This document shows, in pieces, positions 24,321 to 33,272 of a stretch of 64,000 nt of DNA (positions within the stretch are counted from its first letter, which is position 1; each line of letters starts with the position of its first letter). Source of the stretch: CAVQEG01 sp963711465 (lineage in GTDB: Bacteria; Bacteroidota; Ignavibacteria; OLB7); contig CAVQEG010000002.1 in the NCBI GenBank assembly GCA_963711465.1, positions 248,001 through 312,000 of the forward strand, written 5' to 3'. The translations under genes were made by a program, and so were the position numbers. The notes under the pieces were generated by a model. That model made no database searches. It worked only from the letters and a program-made list of their open reading frames with translations, and had not been told where the DNA came from.

Positions 24321-26429
24321 TCACTCCCCGGGGGGCGTGCTGCCATCCTGGGTTTCGCCGCTGGGGCCGGGACCACCGACGTCACCTCCGGAAGGCGCGG
24401 CACGCGGACCGATGATCATCGACTGCGGACGATCTCTGGCACTCTTCTCGGTCTGACCGGCCATCCGTGCCTGCATCATCTTCTTCACCTCGAGCGGTGC
24501 GAGCTCCTCGCCACGAATGACGGCGTCGATCTCATCGGCGTCGAGCGTTTCGCGCTCGATGAGGAGCTTCGACATCCGATGCAGGACATCGATGTGTTCC
24601 TTGAGAATCTGCGTGGCCCGGTTCATCCCATCTTCGATGATGCGGCGCACCTCCTCGTCGATCAGCCGTGCGGTCTCCTCGGAGATGTCCTTGTGCGTGG
24701 CGAAATCGCGACCGAGGAACACTTCGCCCTCGTTGGAGGCGTAGTTGACCGGCCCGAGCTTGTCCGACATTCCGAGTTCGCAGACCATGGTACGGGCAAG
24801 CTGCGTGATCTGCTTGATATCCCCCTGCGCACCGGAGGTGTAGTTGCCGAAGATCAGCAATTCGGCCGCCCGGCCACCGAGGGCCATGGCGATGCGCGCC
24901 TCGAACCACTCGCGCGAGCGCGAGTGCAGATCGTCGTTCGGCAGGAACGCAGTGACGCCGAGGGCGCGCCCGCGCGGGATGATCGTCACCTTATGCACCG
25001 GATCGGAGTGCGGCATGATCTTGCCGACGAGCACGTGTCCGACCTCATGGTAGGCGGTCATCTTCCGCTCCTCGTCACTCATGACCATGGTACGGCGCTC
25101 CAGGCCCATCATCAGCTTGTCCTTGGCCATTTCGAAGTCGTACATCGTCACCTTCTCACCGTTGCGGCGGGCGGCGTAGATGGCGGCTTCGTTGGCGAGG
25201 TTGGCCAGATCGGCGCCGGAGAATCCCGGGGTACCGCGTGCGATGTCGTCGAGCTTCACATTCTCGGCCATCGGGAGGTTACGCGTATGAACCTTGAGGA
25301 TTCCCTCGCGCCCGCGGCGATCGGGGCGATCGACGACCACCTGGCGGTCGAAGCGTCCCGGACGCAGCAACGCGGGATCGAGGACGTCGGGCCGGTTGGT
25401 GGCAGCGATGATGATCACTCCGGTGTTCTGCTCGAATCCGTCCATCTCCACCAGCAGCGCGTTGAGCGTCTGCTCGCGCTCATCGTGACCACCACCGAGT
25501 CCGGCGCCACGCTGGCGACCGACGGCGTCGATCTCATCGATGAACACGATGGCGGGGGCGATTTTCTTTGCCTGGTCGAACAGGTCCCGAACGCGGGAGG
25601 CACCGACGCCGACGAACATTTCGACGAAGTCGGCACCTGAGATCGAGAGGAACTGGACACCGGCCTCACCGGCGACGGCACGTGCCAGGAGCGTCTTACC
25701 GGTTCCCGGAGGACCAAGCAGCAGAACGCCGCGGGGGATCTTTGCGCCGAGGCGCTGGAACTTGGTCGGTTCCCTGAGGAATTCGACGACCTCCTGGAGC
25801 TCTTCCTTTGCCTCATCGGCACCGGCGACATCCGAGAACGTGACGCGGGGTGAATTCTCACTCAACACGCGCGCGCGCGATTTCCCGAACGAGAAGATGC
25901 CCTTGGTACCGCCACCCTGCATGCGGCGCATGAAGAAGAACCACAGACCGATCAGCGCGATCCATGGCAGCATGGCCCAGACGGCGGCCCACCATTCGCT
26001 CCCCTGATTCTGCACCGTCACGGTCAGGCCGCGATCCATCCACTCCCGCTGCACCTGGCTGTCGACGGTGAGCAGTTTCGTGGAGATCTCGCGTGCCGAT
26101 TTTACGGTCTGTCCGTCCTCGGTCGTGACCTGGGCCGGTTTGGCGAGTTCACCGCGGAACTCATAGTCGTCGGTCTGTGACTTGAGGATCGTGGCCTTGT
26201 CGATGAGGTCCGCCTCGAGCAGCCGTCTATACTCGTTGTAGGTGACCGGCACCGGCTGCGTTCCGCCGTTGCGGACGATCATGAAGACCACCATGATGCC
26301 GACGAAGATCATCAGCCAGACCAGCACGGTCCGCATCATGCGCCCGATGCTTCCCTCGTCGTCGCCGTTCGGCCCCTTGCGGGGGGGACGGGGTCGGACG
26401 GGCCTGCGCGGATTTGTATCGTTGCTCAT
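24321..26429 (-). CDS. ftsH: ATP-dependent membrane zinc metalloprotease FtsH
   Basis: A membrane-anchored AAA+ protease for quality control and regulatory turnover. The 702-residue protein has TM1 at about 33-53, a periplasmic domain to about 150 and TM2 at 151-167. The AAA+ module has Walker A GPPGTGKT (239-246), Walker B IVFIDEID (294-301) and the second region of homology ATNRPDVLDPALLRPGRFDR. The zinc motif is HEVGH (461-465), where most FtsH proteins have HEAGH; the HExxH ligands and catalytic Glu are intact. ATG 26429 fits the basic N-terminus. It follows hpt by 61 bases in the conserved tilS-hpt-ftsH order, and the C-terminus is Gly/Pro-rich. Confidence 0.97.
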   Translation of the reverse strand: MSNDTNPRRPVRPRPPRKGPNGDDEGSIGRMMRTVLVWLMIFVGIMVVFMIVRNGGTQPVPVTYNEYRRLLEADLIDKATILKSQTDDYEFRGELAKPAQVTTEDGQTVKSAREISTKLLTVDSQVQREWMDRGLTVTVQNQGSEWWAAVWAMLPWIALIGLWFFFMRRMQGGGTKGIFSFGKSRARVLSENSPRVTFSDVAGADEAKEELQEVVEFLREPTKFQRLGAKIPRGVLLLGPPGTGKTLLARAVAGEAGVQFLSISGADFVEMFVGVGASRVRDLFDQAKKIAPAIVFIDEIDAVGRQRGAGLGGGHDEREQTLNALLVEMDGFEQNTGVIIIAATNRPDVLDPALLRPGRFDRQVVVDRPDRRGREGILKVHTRNLPMAENVKLDDIARGTPGFSGADLANLANEAAIYAARRNGEKVTMYDFEMAKDKLMMGLERRTMVMSDEERKMTAYHEVGHVLVGKIMPHSDPVHKVTIIPRGRALGVTAFLPNDDLHSRSREWFEARIAMALGGRAAELLIFGNYTSGAQGDIKQITQLARTMVCELGMSDKLGPVNYASNEGEVFLGRDFATHKDISEETARLIDEEVRRIIEDGMNRATQILKEHIDVLHRMSKLLIERETLDADEIDAVIRGEELAPLEVKKMMQARMAGQTEKSARDRPQSMIIGPRAAPSGGDVGGPGPSGETQDGSTPPGE

Positions 26430-26490
26430 CAGTTTCTGTCTGGTTCTGTTCGCGTGTTGTGCGTCCGTGGTCGCCTTCGACGACGGTCGG

Positions 26491-27105
26491 TCAGTCCTCC
26501 ACGAGCCGGACATGGGCTTCGGCCAGCACGTGGATGTCGGGGAGGTTGCGTCCTTCGTGAAGGTAATCGAGTCCGTAGCCGACGACGAATCGATCTGGGA
26601 TCTCGAATCCAACGTATTCCGGCGGCGTTCCCTCCGCTGAGGCACCGCGCTTGTAGAGCAGGGAGACGACCTCGACCGACGCCGCGCCGTTGCGACGGAA
26701 GTACCCTCGGAGCGCCTCGACGGTGCGCCCGGTGTCGACGATGTCTTCCACGATGATGACGTTTCGCGCTTCGACCAGAGTGCCGGGCTCGGCTGAAAAG
26801 CTCAGCTGTCCACTCGAGAACCGCTTGCCGTGGTAGCTCGACACCCGCACGTAGTCGACCGCAAGTGGTATCGGCATCGCGCGGATCAGATCCGCGTGGA
26901 AGATGCCTGCTCCGTTGAGCACCGCGACGACCACCGGATGCCGATCACGGTACAGATCGCTCAGCTGCGCACCCAGTCGCGCGACTCCCCTGGCGATGCG
27001 TTCGCGCGAGATGAACGGCACGAATTCAAGGCCGCCGATGACGACGTGGTCATCGGACGGACCCTCCTCGGTACCCTCAAGATTGGGACCACCGTCCGGG
27101 TTCAT
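26491..27105 (-). CDS. hpt: Hypoxanthine phosphoribosyltransferase
   Basis: Salvages hypoxanthine or guanine to IMP/GMP using PRPP. The 204-residue protein has the PRPP-binding motif VIIVEDIVDTGRT (116-128) and an N-terminal VLNGAGIFHADLIRAM that corresponds to the VLKGSFxFxxDL element. It also has RVSSYHGKRFSSG and a C-terminal PDRFVVGYGLDY, matching family ligands. ATG 27105 overlaps the tilS stop by four bases (ATGA), showing coupling. The tilS-hpt-ftsH order is conserved across many bacteria. Confidence 0.95.
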   Translation of the reverse strand: MNPDGGPNLEGTEEGPSDDHVVIGGLEFVPFISRERIARGVARLGAQLSDLYRDRHPVVVAVLNGAGIFHADLIRAMPIPLAVDYVRVSSYHGKRFSSGQLSFSAEPGTLVEARNVIIVEDIVDTGRTVEALRGYFRRNGAASVEVVSLLYKRGASAEGTPPEYVGFEIPDRFVVGYGLDYLHEGRNLPDIHVLAEAHVRLVED

Positions 27106-29141
27106 TCATCCTTCCCCTTCCTGGTTGCACCCTTCTTCTTCGTCGTCGATCGCTTCGTGGTCGATGTCCCGGACGGCTTCTTCCGCGACGCCGACTTCTT
27201 CGACGTCGAGGCGGATGTCGACGCTTGCGACGTCGCCCCGGACGTCGACGGGTTGGGCGTCGAAGAGTTCCGTTCCTTCACATCTGGTTTCGCGTCCTTT
27301 GCCACACGTGTCGACGTGGTCGATTCGCTTCCGCCTTCACTCGACGCCGAACCGCTCTTGTGCGCCGCGGACTTCTTCGCGGCTGACTTTCGACCGGAGG
27401 GCTTCTTGCCGGAGGATTTCGCGCCGGAAGGCTTCTTACGGGAAGGCCTGGTGGACGCGGCGTCTTCGGGAGTGGAGTTCGCGGGTGTCGTTTCCGGCGG
27501 CTTCCCGGCAGCCGGTGCCCGCACGGGTGCTTCCAGGCCGGATGCCGAAGACGCGTCCACGTTTCGTTCTTCAACTGCCGTCGGTTCAGCGGCATTGCGG
27601 GGAGCTGCGTTCTTGCGCCGTCCACCGCGTCGACCACCGCGTCGGCGTTGCTTGCGGTCCTGCCGTTCGGCCTCATCATCGCCGGCCCCCGATTCACGCG
27701 TCGCCTCGGAGCGGCGGCTGCCGCTGCGGGTCAACTCGAGGCGAAGCACGTGTCGCGTCTCGTCGGTGATGCGATATCGATGATCGATTCGCAGACCACA
27801 GACCCAGACGACGCCTTCGTCGTTGGCGAGCACCAGGACGCGGTGCTTCTTCTCCCGGGAAATTTTTCGATCGATCAGGAAGTCACTGATCTTCTTCTCA
27901 CCCTCCATCCCGAGCGGACGGAAGCGGTCGCCCTCGCGCCAGCTGCGCAGCTCCAGTTCGGGTCCGATCCGTTCGGCGTCGATAAACTCGATGGTACCGG
28001 TGCGGGCGAACTCGATGGATTCGCGGGGAACGAAGGTTGTCTCCAGTCCTATGCGACCGATCTGCACCGACTCCCCTGCGCGCAGCGTCCTGCTTACCGG
28101 CGGCGGCGGCGGCAGCTCGCGCTGCACCACCAGCGTTTCGCGCTCCCGCACTGCGGTGAGGCCACCGGCGACATCGACACGCGCCCCGGTGTCCTTGTAC
28201 AGCAGCGACAGCAGTCGATCGACCGCCGCGTAGTCGATCGGCTGGATCTCAAACAGGTTTGAGATCGTGCGTTGCAGGACCTCGGTCTGAATCGCGGGCA
28301 GGTAATGCTTCAGCTGTCCGAGGTTGAGCACGAGCCGGTCCTTCATCTCCTCGACGACGACCTGCGCGGCTGCCTGCTCGACGTTCTGGCTGAGGTAGGT
28401 ATCGAGCGTCCGCATGATTGCTGCGGTTGAGCCGAGCGTAGCGACGATGGAGGGATTGAACTTCGTCAGCATCGGCAGCAGTTCGTGCCGCACGCGGTTG
28501 CGCAGATACTTCGGCGACGCATTCGACTCGTCCTCGCGCCAGGCGACATCGGCCTCCTGCACGTACGCCTCGATTTCTCCGCGCTGGAATGCAAGCAGCG
28601 GACGGGCGAGCACGATCTGACGGATGAGCGGACGAACGGCGGGGATGGCGGCGAGACCATGGACACCGCTGCCGCGCAGCAGATTCAGCAGCAGTGTCTC
28701 GGCGTTGTCGTTGGCATTGTGGGCAGTCATCACCACATGGAAGCGATGCTTCTGCGCCACGCGACCGAGGAACGTGTAGCGGGCACGACGGGCCGCATCC
28801 TCGACCGAGAGCTTGCCCTCGTCGGCCATGCGGGCCACATCGCCGCGACCGACGAACGACTTGATGCCGCGCAGACGCGCCTGTTCGATGACGAAGGTCG
28901 CGTCCTGATTCGACGCATCACCGCGGAGACCGTGGTTGTAGTGGGCCACGCCGAGTTGCACGTTGAGAACGGGTGCGAGGCGCGCCATCATATCGAGCAG
29001 TGCCATGGAATCGGCGCCACCGCTGACGGCCAGCAGAACGCGTTCTCCTCCGAGCAGCATTTCCTGCGCGCGGAGCGTCCGTCGGAGCTTCAGAATGTGT
29101 TTGTTGGTTGCCAGAGTCGTAGGGAGCATCGGCATGCCCAC
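27102..29141 (-). CDS. tilS: tRNA(Ile)-lysidine synthase TilS with a long basic C-terminal tail
   Basis: TilS puts lysine on C34 of the AUA-decoding tRNA-Ile. Residues 1 to about 475 form a complete enzyme: PP-loop SGGADS (40-45), HYNHGLRGDAS, THxxNDNAET as TAHNANDNAETLLLNLLRG, RNRVRHELLP, and a C-terminal domain ending in WREGDRFRPLGMEG..KKISDFLIDRKI. Residues about 480-679 are extra: Lys/Arg/Ser/Ala/Pro/Thr-rich, with repeated KKPSG units (e.g. SRKKPSGAKSSGKKPSGRK) and a final TTKKKGATRKGKDE, resembling histone H1-like tails. Such a tail is not part of TilS and probably binds nucleic acid (inference). It continues in frame with no stop, so it is a true extension. Alternative start ATG 29129. 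Confidence 0.93.
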   Translation of the reverse strand: MGMPMLPTTLATNKHILKLRRTLRAQEMLLGGERVLLAVSGGADSMALLDMMARLAPVLNVQLGVAHYNHGLRGDASNQDATFVIEQARLRGIKSFVGRGDVARMADEGKLSVEDAARRARYTFLGRVAQKHRFHVVMTAHNANDNAETLLLNLLRGSGVHGLAAIPAVRPLIRQIVLARPLLAFQRGEIEAYVQEADVAWREDESNASPKYLRNRVRHELLPMLTKFNPSIVATLGSTAAIMRTLDTYLSQNVEQAAAQVVVEEMKDRLVLNLGQLKHYLPAIQTEVLQRTISNLFEIQPIDYAAVDRLLSLLYKDTGARVDVAGGLTAVRERETLVVQRELPPPPPVSRTLRAGESVQIGRIGLETTFVPRESIEFARTGTIEFIDAERIGPELELRSWREGDRFRPLGMEGEKKISDFLIDRKISREKKHRVLVLANDEGVVWVCGLRIDHRYRITDETRHVLRLELTRSGSRRSEATRESGAGDDEAERQDRKQRRRGGRRGGRRKNAAPRNAAEPTAVEERNVDASSASGLEAPVRAPAAGKPPETTPANSTPEDAASTRPSRKKPSGAKSSGKKPSGRKSAAKKSAAHKSGSASSEGGSESTTSTRVAKDAKPDVKERNSSTPNPSTSGATSQASTSASTSKKSASRKKPSGTSTTKRSTTKKKGATRKGKDE

Positions 29142-29198
29142 GAGGAGCGGGAGTATGGACGGCGGACCGGACTTCGAGCCGCCAGGCGGGGTACGGCG

Positions 29199-31334
29199 CT
29201 ATTTGGAGGAGGACTGACCGCCCATCGCCTCCTTACCGGGGCCGATGGGAGTCCGGATGATCACGGTGACCGTCCGACAGTAGTAGCGACCCTCGGGGAG
29301 GTCGTTGTCGTAGAGAAGCTGCTTTTCACCGAGGCCCACCACCTGATCGACCTTCGCGCCGATCGCATCGATATTGAGTGCCTGCAGTGCCACCTCGGCG
29401 CGGCGCAGCGACAGCTTCTTGTTGTACGGCGGGAGTCCCACCTCGTCGGTATGACCGATGACGCTCACCGTCGAGTTCGGTGAGATCCGGCCATCCATGA
29501 TTCGGGCGGCTTCATCCTGAAAACTGATCACCGCCGAGGAGTCGAAGTGAAACAGCAGCAGGTTGTACGTCTCGACGTAGTTGCCGCCCTCGACCGTACG
29601 CTGCACATGGTAGGCTCCCTGCTGCACCAGCGTGACCGAGTCGCTCTTCAGCGTTGCACGGTCCATGAACATGGTGTCGCGCAGCACCAGCCGCGAACTG
29701 ATCGCGACCGGACGTTCGAACTGGAGGTCGGGTCGATTTTCCAGATTGAACTGAATTTCCTTCGGCGGCGGACCGAATCCCGTGCGGGCGCCATGGATGA
29801 CCGAGTCGCCCACCTGCACGTCGAGCGACCACTGGCCGATGTCCGTGGAATCCTCCAGCGGCGGCGGATAGAACCGCACCTCGGCGGCGGGCGCCATATA
29901 GGCGGTATCGAGCAGCCGGACCGGCTCGAGCAGCCGCGGATCGTCCGACTTGAACGTCACGCGCTGGTTCTCCCGGGCAGCGACGAACGTATCGACCTCG
30001 CTCAACGAAGGGTTCTCCGGCAGGACGGTCGTCACCAGTTTGAGCTTCCGGTCGGGAATGCGCCACGTCGAGGAGATGTAGTCGCGCACGGCCTCGGCTC
30101 GACGGCGCGGCAGCGAGGTATCGGTTTCGAATCGGCTCATCGAGCCGACGATCGTGAGCTCCGACTTGTACTCGCGCAGCCGCTGGCCGATGATGTTCAG
30201 AATGTTGTGATAGACCGCGATCGTATTGCCGCGCTCGAGCCGGTTTGCCTCGAAGCTCCGACGTTCGGTCCGGGAGATCTGCACGTATCTGGCCGGGATG
30301 GTCGCTGAATCCTTTTCGAAGAACAGGTACGGAAGCAGCGCGTGCACTTCGGCCGCCTGAACGTTGCGACTCTCCATCGTCACCGTGTCGCTCAGTCCAC
30401 CCGGCGTCACACCGGCGGCCTTGACGTTCGTCGACGGCTCGGCCTCTGCAACGGTGGTGGTATCCATCACCACCGTCGGCGGAGGCGGCGCTGCCACGCC
30501 ACCGAGCCCCACCTTGATGCCGACTACACCGCCGAGCGTCGAAGTCTTCCATTCCTCTCCCGCGCGCAGATTGTCAACGACGTCACCCAGCCCGAGCGTG
30601 TACTGTCCCTCGGCGAAGAGAATGATCGACCGCGACAGCGGGATGTCGACGCCGACGCCGGCAAGCGCCGCCAGATGCATCGAGGCGTCCGGCAGCGAAC
30701 CCAGCGAGACGAGCCGTCCACGGTTATCGGTTCGAACGAACAGCCCGTCGGCGGGATTGGTGACGACTTCAATGAACTGGTGGTCGGTCGATATCGGGTA
30801 GAGCACGCCAATGCCGGCGATGGCGTAGAGCGGAAGCGATGCCGGCGTGATTTTCACGTGCGGCGTCAGATTCAGATAGCCCAGCGTCGTCTGCAGTTCG
30901 CCATGGACCGTGGCGGTGACCGGCGAACCGTCGCTGCCGACCACATCGACGGAGTTGACGTAGTCGAGCGGCATCGTTCCGCTGCGATCCATGTAGCCAA
31001 GGCGTAACCCGACGGCGAAGAACACGCTGAACGGGTATTCGACGAGCGCGCCGAGGTTGAGTCCGTTGCCGTCACCGTTCCCGAACGACGTGCCCTCCGG
31101 GTACCCGCCGTCGGCAAAGAAGTAGGTCGGCGAGAGAGTGACGGTGTGGGAGTTGAGCTGGTAGCCACCGAAGAGGCCGATGTACAAGGACGGGGGAACT
31201 TCGACCTGCGCTTCCAGGGTGGAGTCCTGCTGCGCCGATACCACGGCCGTCGCCGCGACCGTCAGAGCAATGGCAGACGCCAGGCAGATGGTGGCGCGAT
31301 ATCGCAGTCGGTACAGCGTGGTCGTGTGGTTCAT
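29199..31334 (-). CDS. OmpA-family outer-membrane protein with N-terminal beta-barrel
   Basis: A 711-residue secreted protein. The signal peptide ends near VSAQQ (about residues 34-37). Residues about 45-285 show alternating hydrophobic/aromatic strands typical of an outer-membrane beta-barrel. A Pro-rich segment (APPPPTVV) follows, then a region with its own SMSRFETDTSLPRRRAEAVRDYI element that looks like a degenerate OmpA repeat. The C-terminal OmpA peptidoglycan-binding domain has LFHFDSSAVI, TVSVIGHTDEVG, YNKKLSLRRAEVAL and RTVTVII. It anchors outer membrane to peptidoglycan. Two OmpA-like segments in one chain are unusual. The gene is 57 bases upstream of tilS. Confidence 0.88.
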   Translation of the reverse strand: MNHTTTLYRLRYRATICLASAIALTVAATAVVSAQQDSTLEAQVEVPPSLYIGLFGGYQLNSHTVTLSPTYFFADGGYPEGTSFGNGDGNGLNLGALVEYPFSVFFAVGLRLGYMDRSGTMPLDYVNSVDVVGSDGSPVTATVHGELQTTLGYLNLTPHVKITPASLPLYAIAGIGVLYPISTDHQFIEVVTNPADGLFVRTDNRGRLVSLGSLPDASMHLAALAGVGVDIPLSRSIILFAEGQYTLGLGDVVDNLRAGEEWKTSTLGGVVGIKVGLGGVAAPPPPTVVMDTTTVAEAEPSTNVKAAGVTPGGLSDTVTMESRNVQAAEVHALLPYLFFEKDSATIPARYVQISRTERRSFEANRLERGNTIAVYHNILNIIGQRLREYKSELTIVGSMSRFETDTSLPRRRAEAVRDYISSTWRIPDRKLKLVTTVLPENPSLSEVDTFVAARENQRVTFKSDDPRLLEPVRLLDTAYMAPAAEVRFYPPPLEDSTDIGQWSLDVQVGDSVIHGARTGFGPPPKEIQFNLENRPDLQFERPVAISSRLVLRDTMFMDRATLKSDSVTLVQQGAYHVQRTVEGGNYVETYNLLLFHFDSSAVISFQDEAARIMDGRISPNSTVSVIGHTDEVGLPPYNKKLSLRRAEVALQALNIDAIGAKVDQVVGLGEKQLLYDNDLPEGRYYCRTVTVIIRTPIGPGKEAMGGQSSSK

Positions 31335-31418
31335 GCGGCAGTTTGGCGAGTGAGGGCTTCCGACGCCGTCGATGATACAAACAGCCGGCCAAAATACGGC
31401 TTTGCGTGCTCGGAGTCC

Positions 31419-32237
31419 CTACAGCCGCGCGCCGATGAGGTTGCCGCTTTCATATCGTTTCAATCCACGCCGGAAGATAGCCGCGGCGACAAACGGCGAG
31501 GCCACGGCCAGGACAACGAGCCCCGCGGCGATCGGCGCGTCGAAGTGCACCGTCTGTTCGGACTGCACCGCTCCGAGGTACGCGGCGGGAATGACGGTGT
31601 AGAGCACGAACCGGATCGCCAGCGAGAAAATGCGAGCCGGCTTCTTGGCGAAATGCAGAATCGTTGAGAGCAGCTTGTAGACTGCCGAGGAGTTGCCGAG
31701 CCGGAAGGTCAGCGTGTGGATCGTGATGATCCATGAAAGGAAAATCGAAACGCCGATCAGAACGCCGAAGACGTAGAGCGCCACGCTGGCCGGGCTCGGC
31801 GGCTGAAAGAAGAAGTAGAGCACCGTCCCGACGACCACCTGAATGGCACGCATCGGCTGCGCTCCGGAGAAGAACAGCTGGAAGACGGCGGACTTCGGCT
31901 GCGCCAGGAACGTGTCGAGCCCTCCCCGCACGATGATGTCGCGCGCATCCCACACGTTGTCGCCGATCAATGTATCGGCACCGGCATAGATGACGTGGTT
32001 GAAGACGACCAGGGCGGCGAGCTGTTCGAACGGCACCCCCGGAATGCCACTGGAAATTCCAAGGAACAGTTTCCAGTAGAAGAGGTACATGCCGACCTCG
32101 AGCAGGGAGAGCACGAACTCGAAGATGAAATTCGTGCGATACTCGATCGCGCTCCGCCAGTTTACGCGCATGTAGGCGCCGAGTACCCGCAGGTAGGCCA
32201 GCGGTCTCCATCCGCGGCGATCACTTCGTCGGTTCAT
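31419..32237 (-). CDS. ABC-2-type transporter permease (DUF990 family), second copy
   Basis: A 272-residue polytopic permease with six predicted spans. It has DUF990-type features: a start AYLRVLGAYMRVNWRSAIEYRTNFIF, GDNVWDARDIIVRGGLDTFLAQPKSAVFQ (cytoplasmic loop), and a C-terminal IFRRGLKRYESGN. It resembles the permease at 18580 in layout but not in detail, as expected for the two different halves of a heterodimeric exporter. ATG 32237 is preferred over 32276 because the sequence becomes family-like from MNRRSDRRG. No ATPase is next to it. Substrate unknown. Confidence 0.83.
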   Translation of the reverse strand: MNRRSDRRGWRPLAYLRVLGAYMRVNWRSAIEYRTNFIFEFVLSLLEVGMYLFYWKLFLGISSGIPGVPFEQLAALVVFNHVIYAGADTLIGDNVWDARDIIVRGGLDTFLAQPKSAVFQLFFSGAQPMRAIQVVVGTVLYFFFQPPSPASVALYVFGVLIGVSIFLSWIITIHTLTFRLGNSSAVYKLLSTILHFAKKPARIFSLAIRFVLYTVIPAAYLGAVQSEQTVHFDAPIAAGLVVLAVASPFVAAAIFRRGLKRYESGNLIGARL

Positions 32238-32329
32238 CCGTACATTCGTCCGGCCGCGTGGCGTCCCGTGATGCAATCCCAGGACACGGATCGACGGCGC
32301 GGCACATCACGTCGACCTGATGAGGGGTC

Positions 32330-32572
32330 ATGGCGACCATCACGATTCCGATAGCGATCGATGATCACGCGAAGGAGTGTCTCGTGGAGCTGCTCGCGCT
32401 CGACGGAAGCGTCATTCACGAGATCCATCGCGGTCTGCTCGAACCCGGCCTCCACGATATTTCATTCGACCCGCAGCAGTCCCTCGACGGTCAGGTAGAC
32501 GCCGGCGTCTACATCGTCCGCGCGGTGATCGACGGCCACCCCGAGATGTTTCCGATTCAATACATGCCGTAG
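32330..32572 (+). CDS. Mini-protein resembling a lone FlgD/T9SS C-terminal domain
   Basis: An 80-residue protein, the only plus-strand gene in a long minus-strand region. Its pattern CLVELLALDGSVIHEIHRG, GLHDISFDPQ, then VDAGVYIVRAVIDGHPEMF matches the beta-sandwich rhythm of the FlgD-like Ig domain and type IX sorting domains (VRVFDLLGR.., G..S..WDG.., AGVYYYRI). It has no signal peptide and no upstream partner domain. It may be a cytoplasmic relic, a free CTD-like adaptor, or a small unrelated beta protein. Classification by pattern only. Confidence 0.55.
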   Translation: MATITIPIAIDDHAKECLVELLALDGSVIHEIHRGLLEPGLHDISFDPQQSLDGQVDAGVYIVRAVIDGHPEMFPIQYMP

Positions 32573-32666
32573 AATCCGTCCGACGCTCGGCCCGAAATCG
32601 AGCCGAGGGTCGGGATCGACACGGCAGGCGACGACGCCACCACCGCAGCCGCATCCCGGCCGGCTC

Positions 32667-33272
32667 TCACTTCAACGCCTTGTCGAGCGCCTGCTGCTCC
32701 GGTGTTCCGAGCTGAATCGCGTCGGCGACCTGCTGCAGCTGTTTGCGATCTCCGTCGGCGCGGACGAACGCGAGCAACCCGGCGTCGGAGAGACCGCGAC
32801 GCTTGAGCATCGCGTACTCATTGCCCGATAGCACGTCATGCCCTTTGTCGAAGTGGTAGCGGGCGATTTCGACAATGGTCACGTCGTCGACGCCGACGTC
32901 CTTGAGCGCGCGGATGTCGTCGGTCCACCTCGGCACCGCACCCATCTCGACCAATTGCGTAAGCGCCGTGGCGTTGATGCCGGCGCGCGTGAGCACCTCA
33001 GCGTCCGCACCGATATCGAAGTCGAGATTCGCCTTCTTCAGACTCGTCACCATCGAGGCGATGACGTTCTCGTCCAGACCGGTCTTCTGCATGTGGATGA
33101 CCTCCTTGACTTCCCGGTCGTTCAGGTTGGTCTTGCTGAGTTCGGTGGCGACTGAGTCGGAGAATCCATTGGCGACAAATGCGTCGTGCGTCGGCTTGTC
33201 GGCGGTGTCGCACCCGGCGACGGTCAACAGGCTCAGCACGAACGCGAGCATGGCAAAGCGAAGGGTCTTCAT
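32667..33272 (-). CDS. Putative lipoprotein, all-helical, downstream of scpB
   Basis: A 201-residue exported protein with a signal peptide and lipobox LTVAGC (Cys21). The mature part is predicted almost entirely helical, with repeated helix-loop units (GFSDSVATEL, LDENVIASMV, AGINATALTQLVEMG, VGVDDVTIVEIARYH, RRGLSDAGLLAFV), a solenoid-like pattern of about 28-32 residues. I do not recognise the family. Its start overlaps the scpB stop by four bases, so it is co-transcribed and coupled with scpA-scpB, although the link to chromosome segregation is unclear. Confidence 0.8.
   Translation of the reverse strand: MKTLRFAMLAFVLSLLTVAGCDTADKPTHDAFVANGFSDSVATELSKTNLNDREVKEVIHMQKTGLDENVIASMVTSLKKANLDFDIGADAEVLTRAGINATALTQLVEMGAVPRWTDDIRALKDVGVDDVTIVEIARYHFDKGHDVLSGNEYAMLKRRGLSDAGLLAFVRADGDRKQLQQVADAIQLGTPEQQALDKALK

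Noticed and set aside
24321..26429. FtsH as an inactive protease because of HEVGH
   Set aside because: The HExxH ligands and catalytic glutamate are present; only the third motif position is changed.
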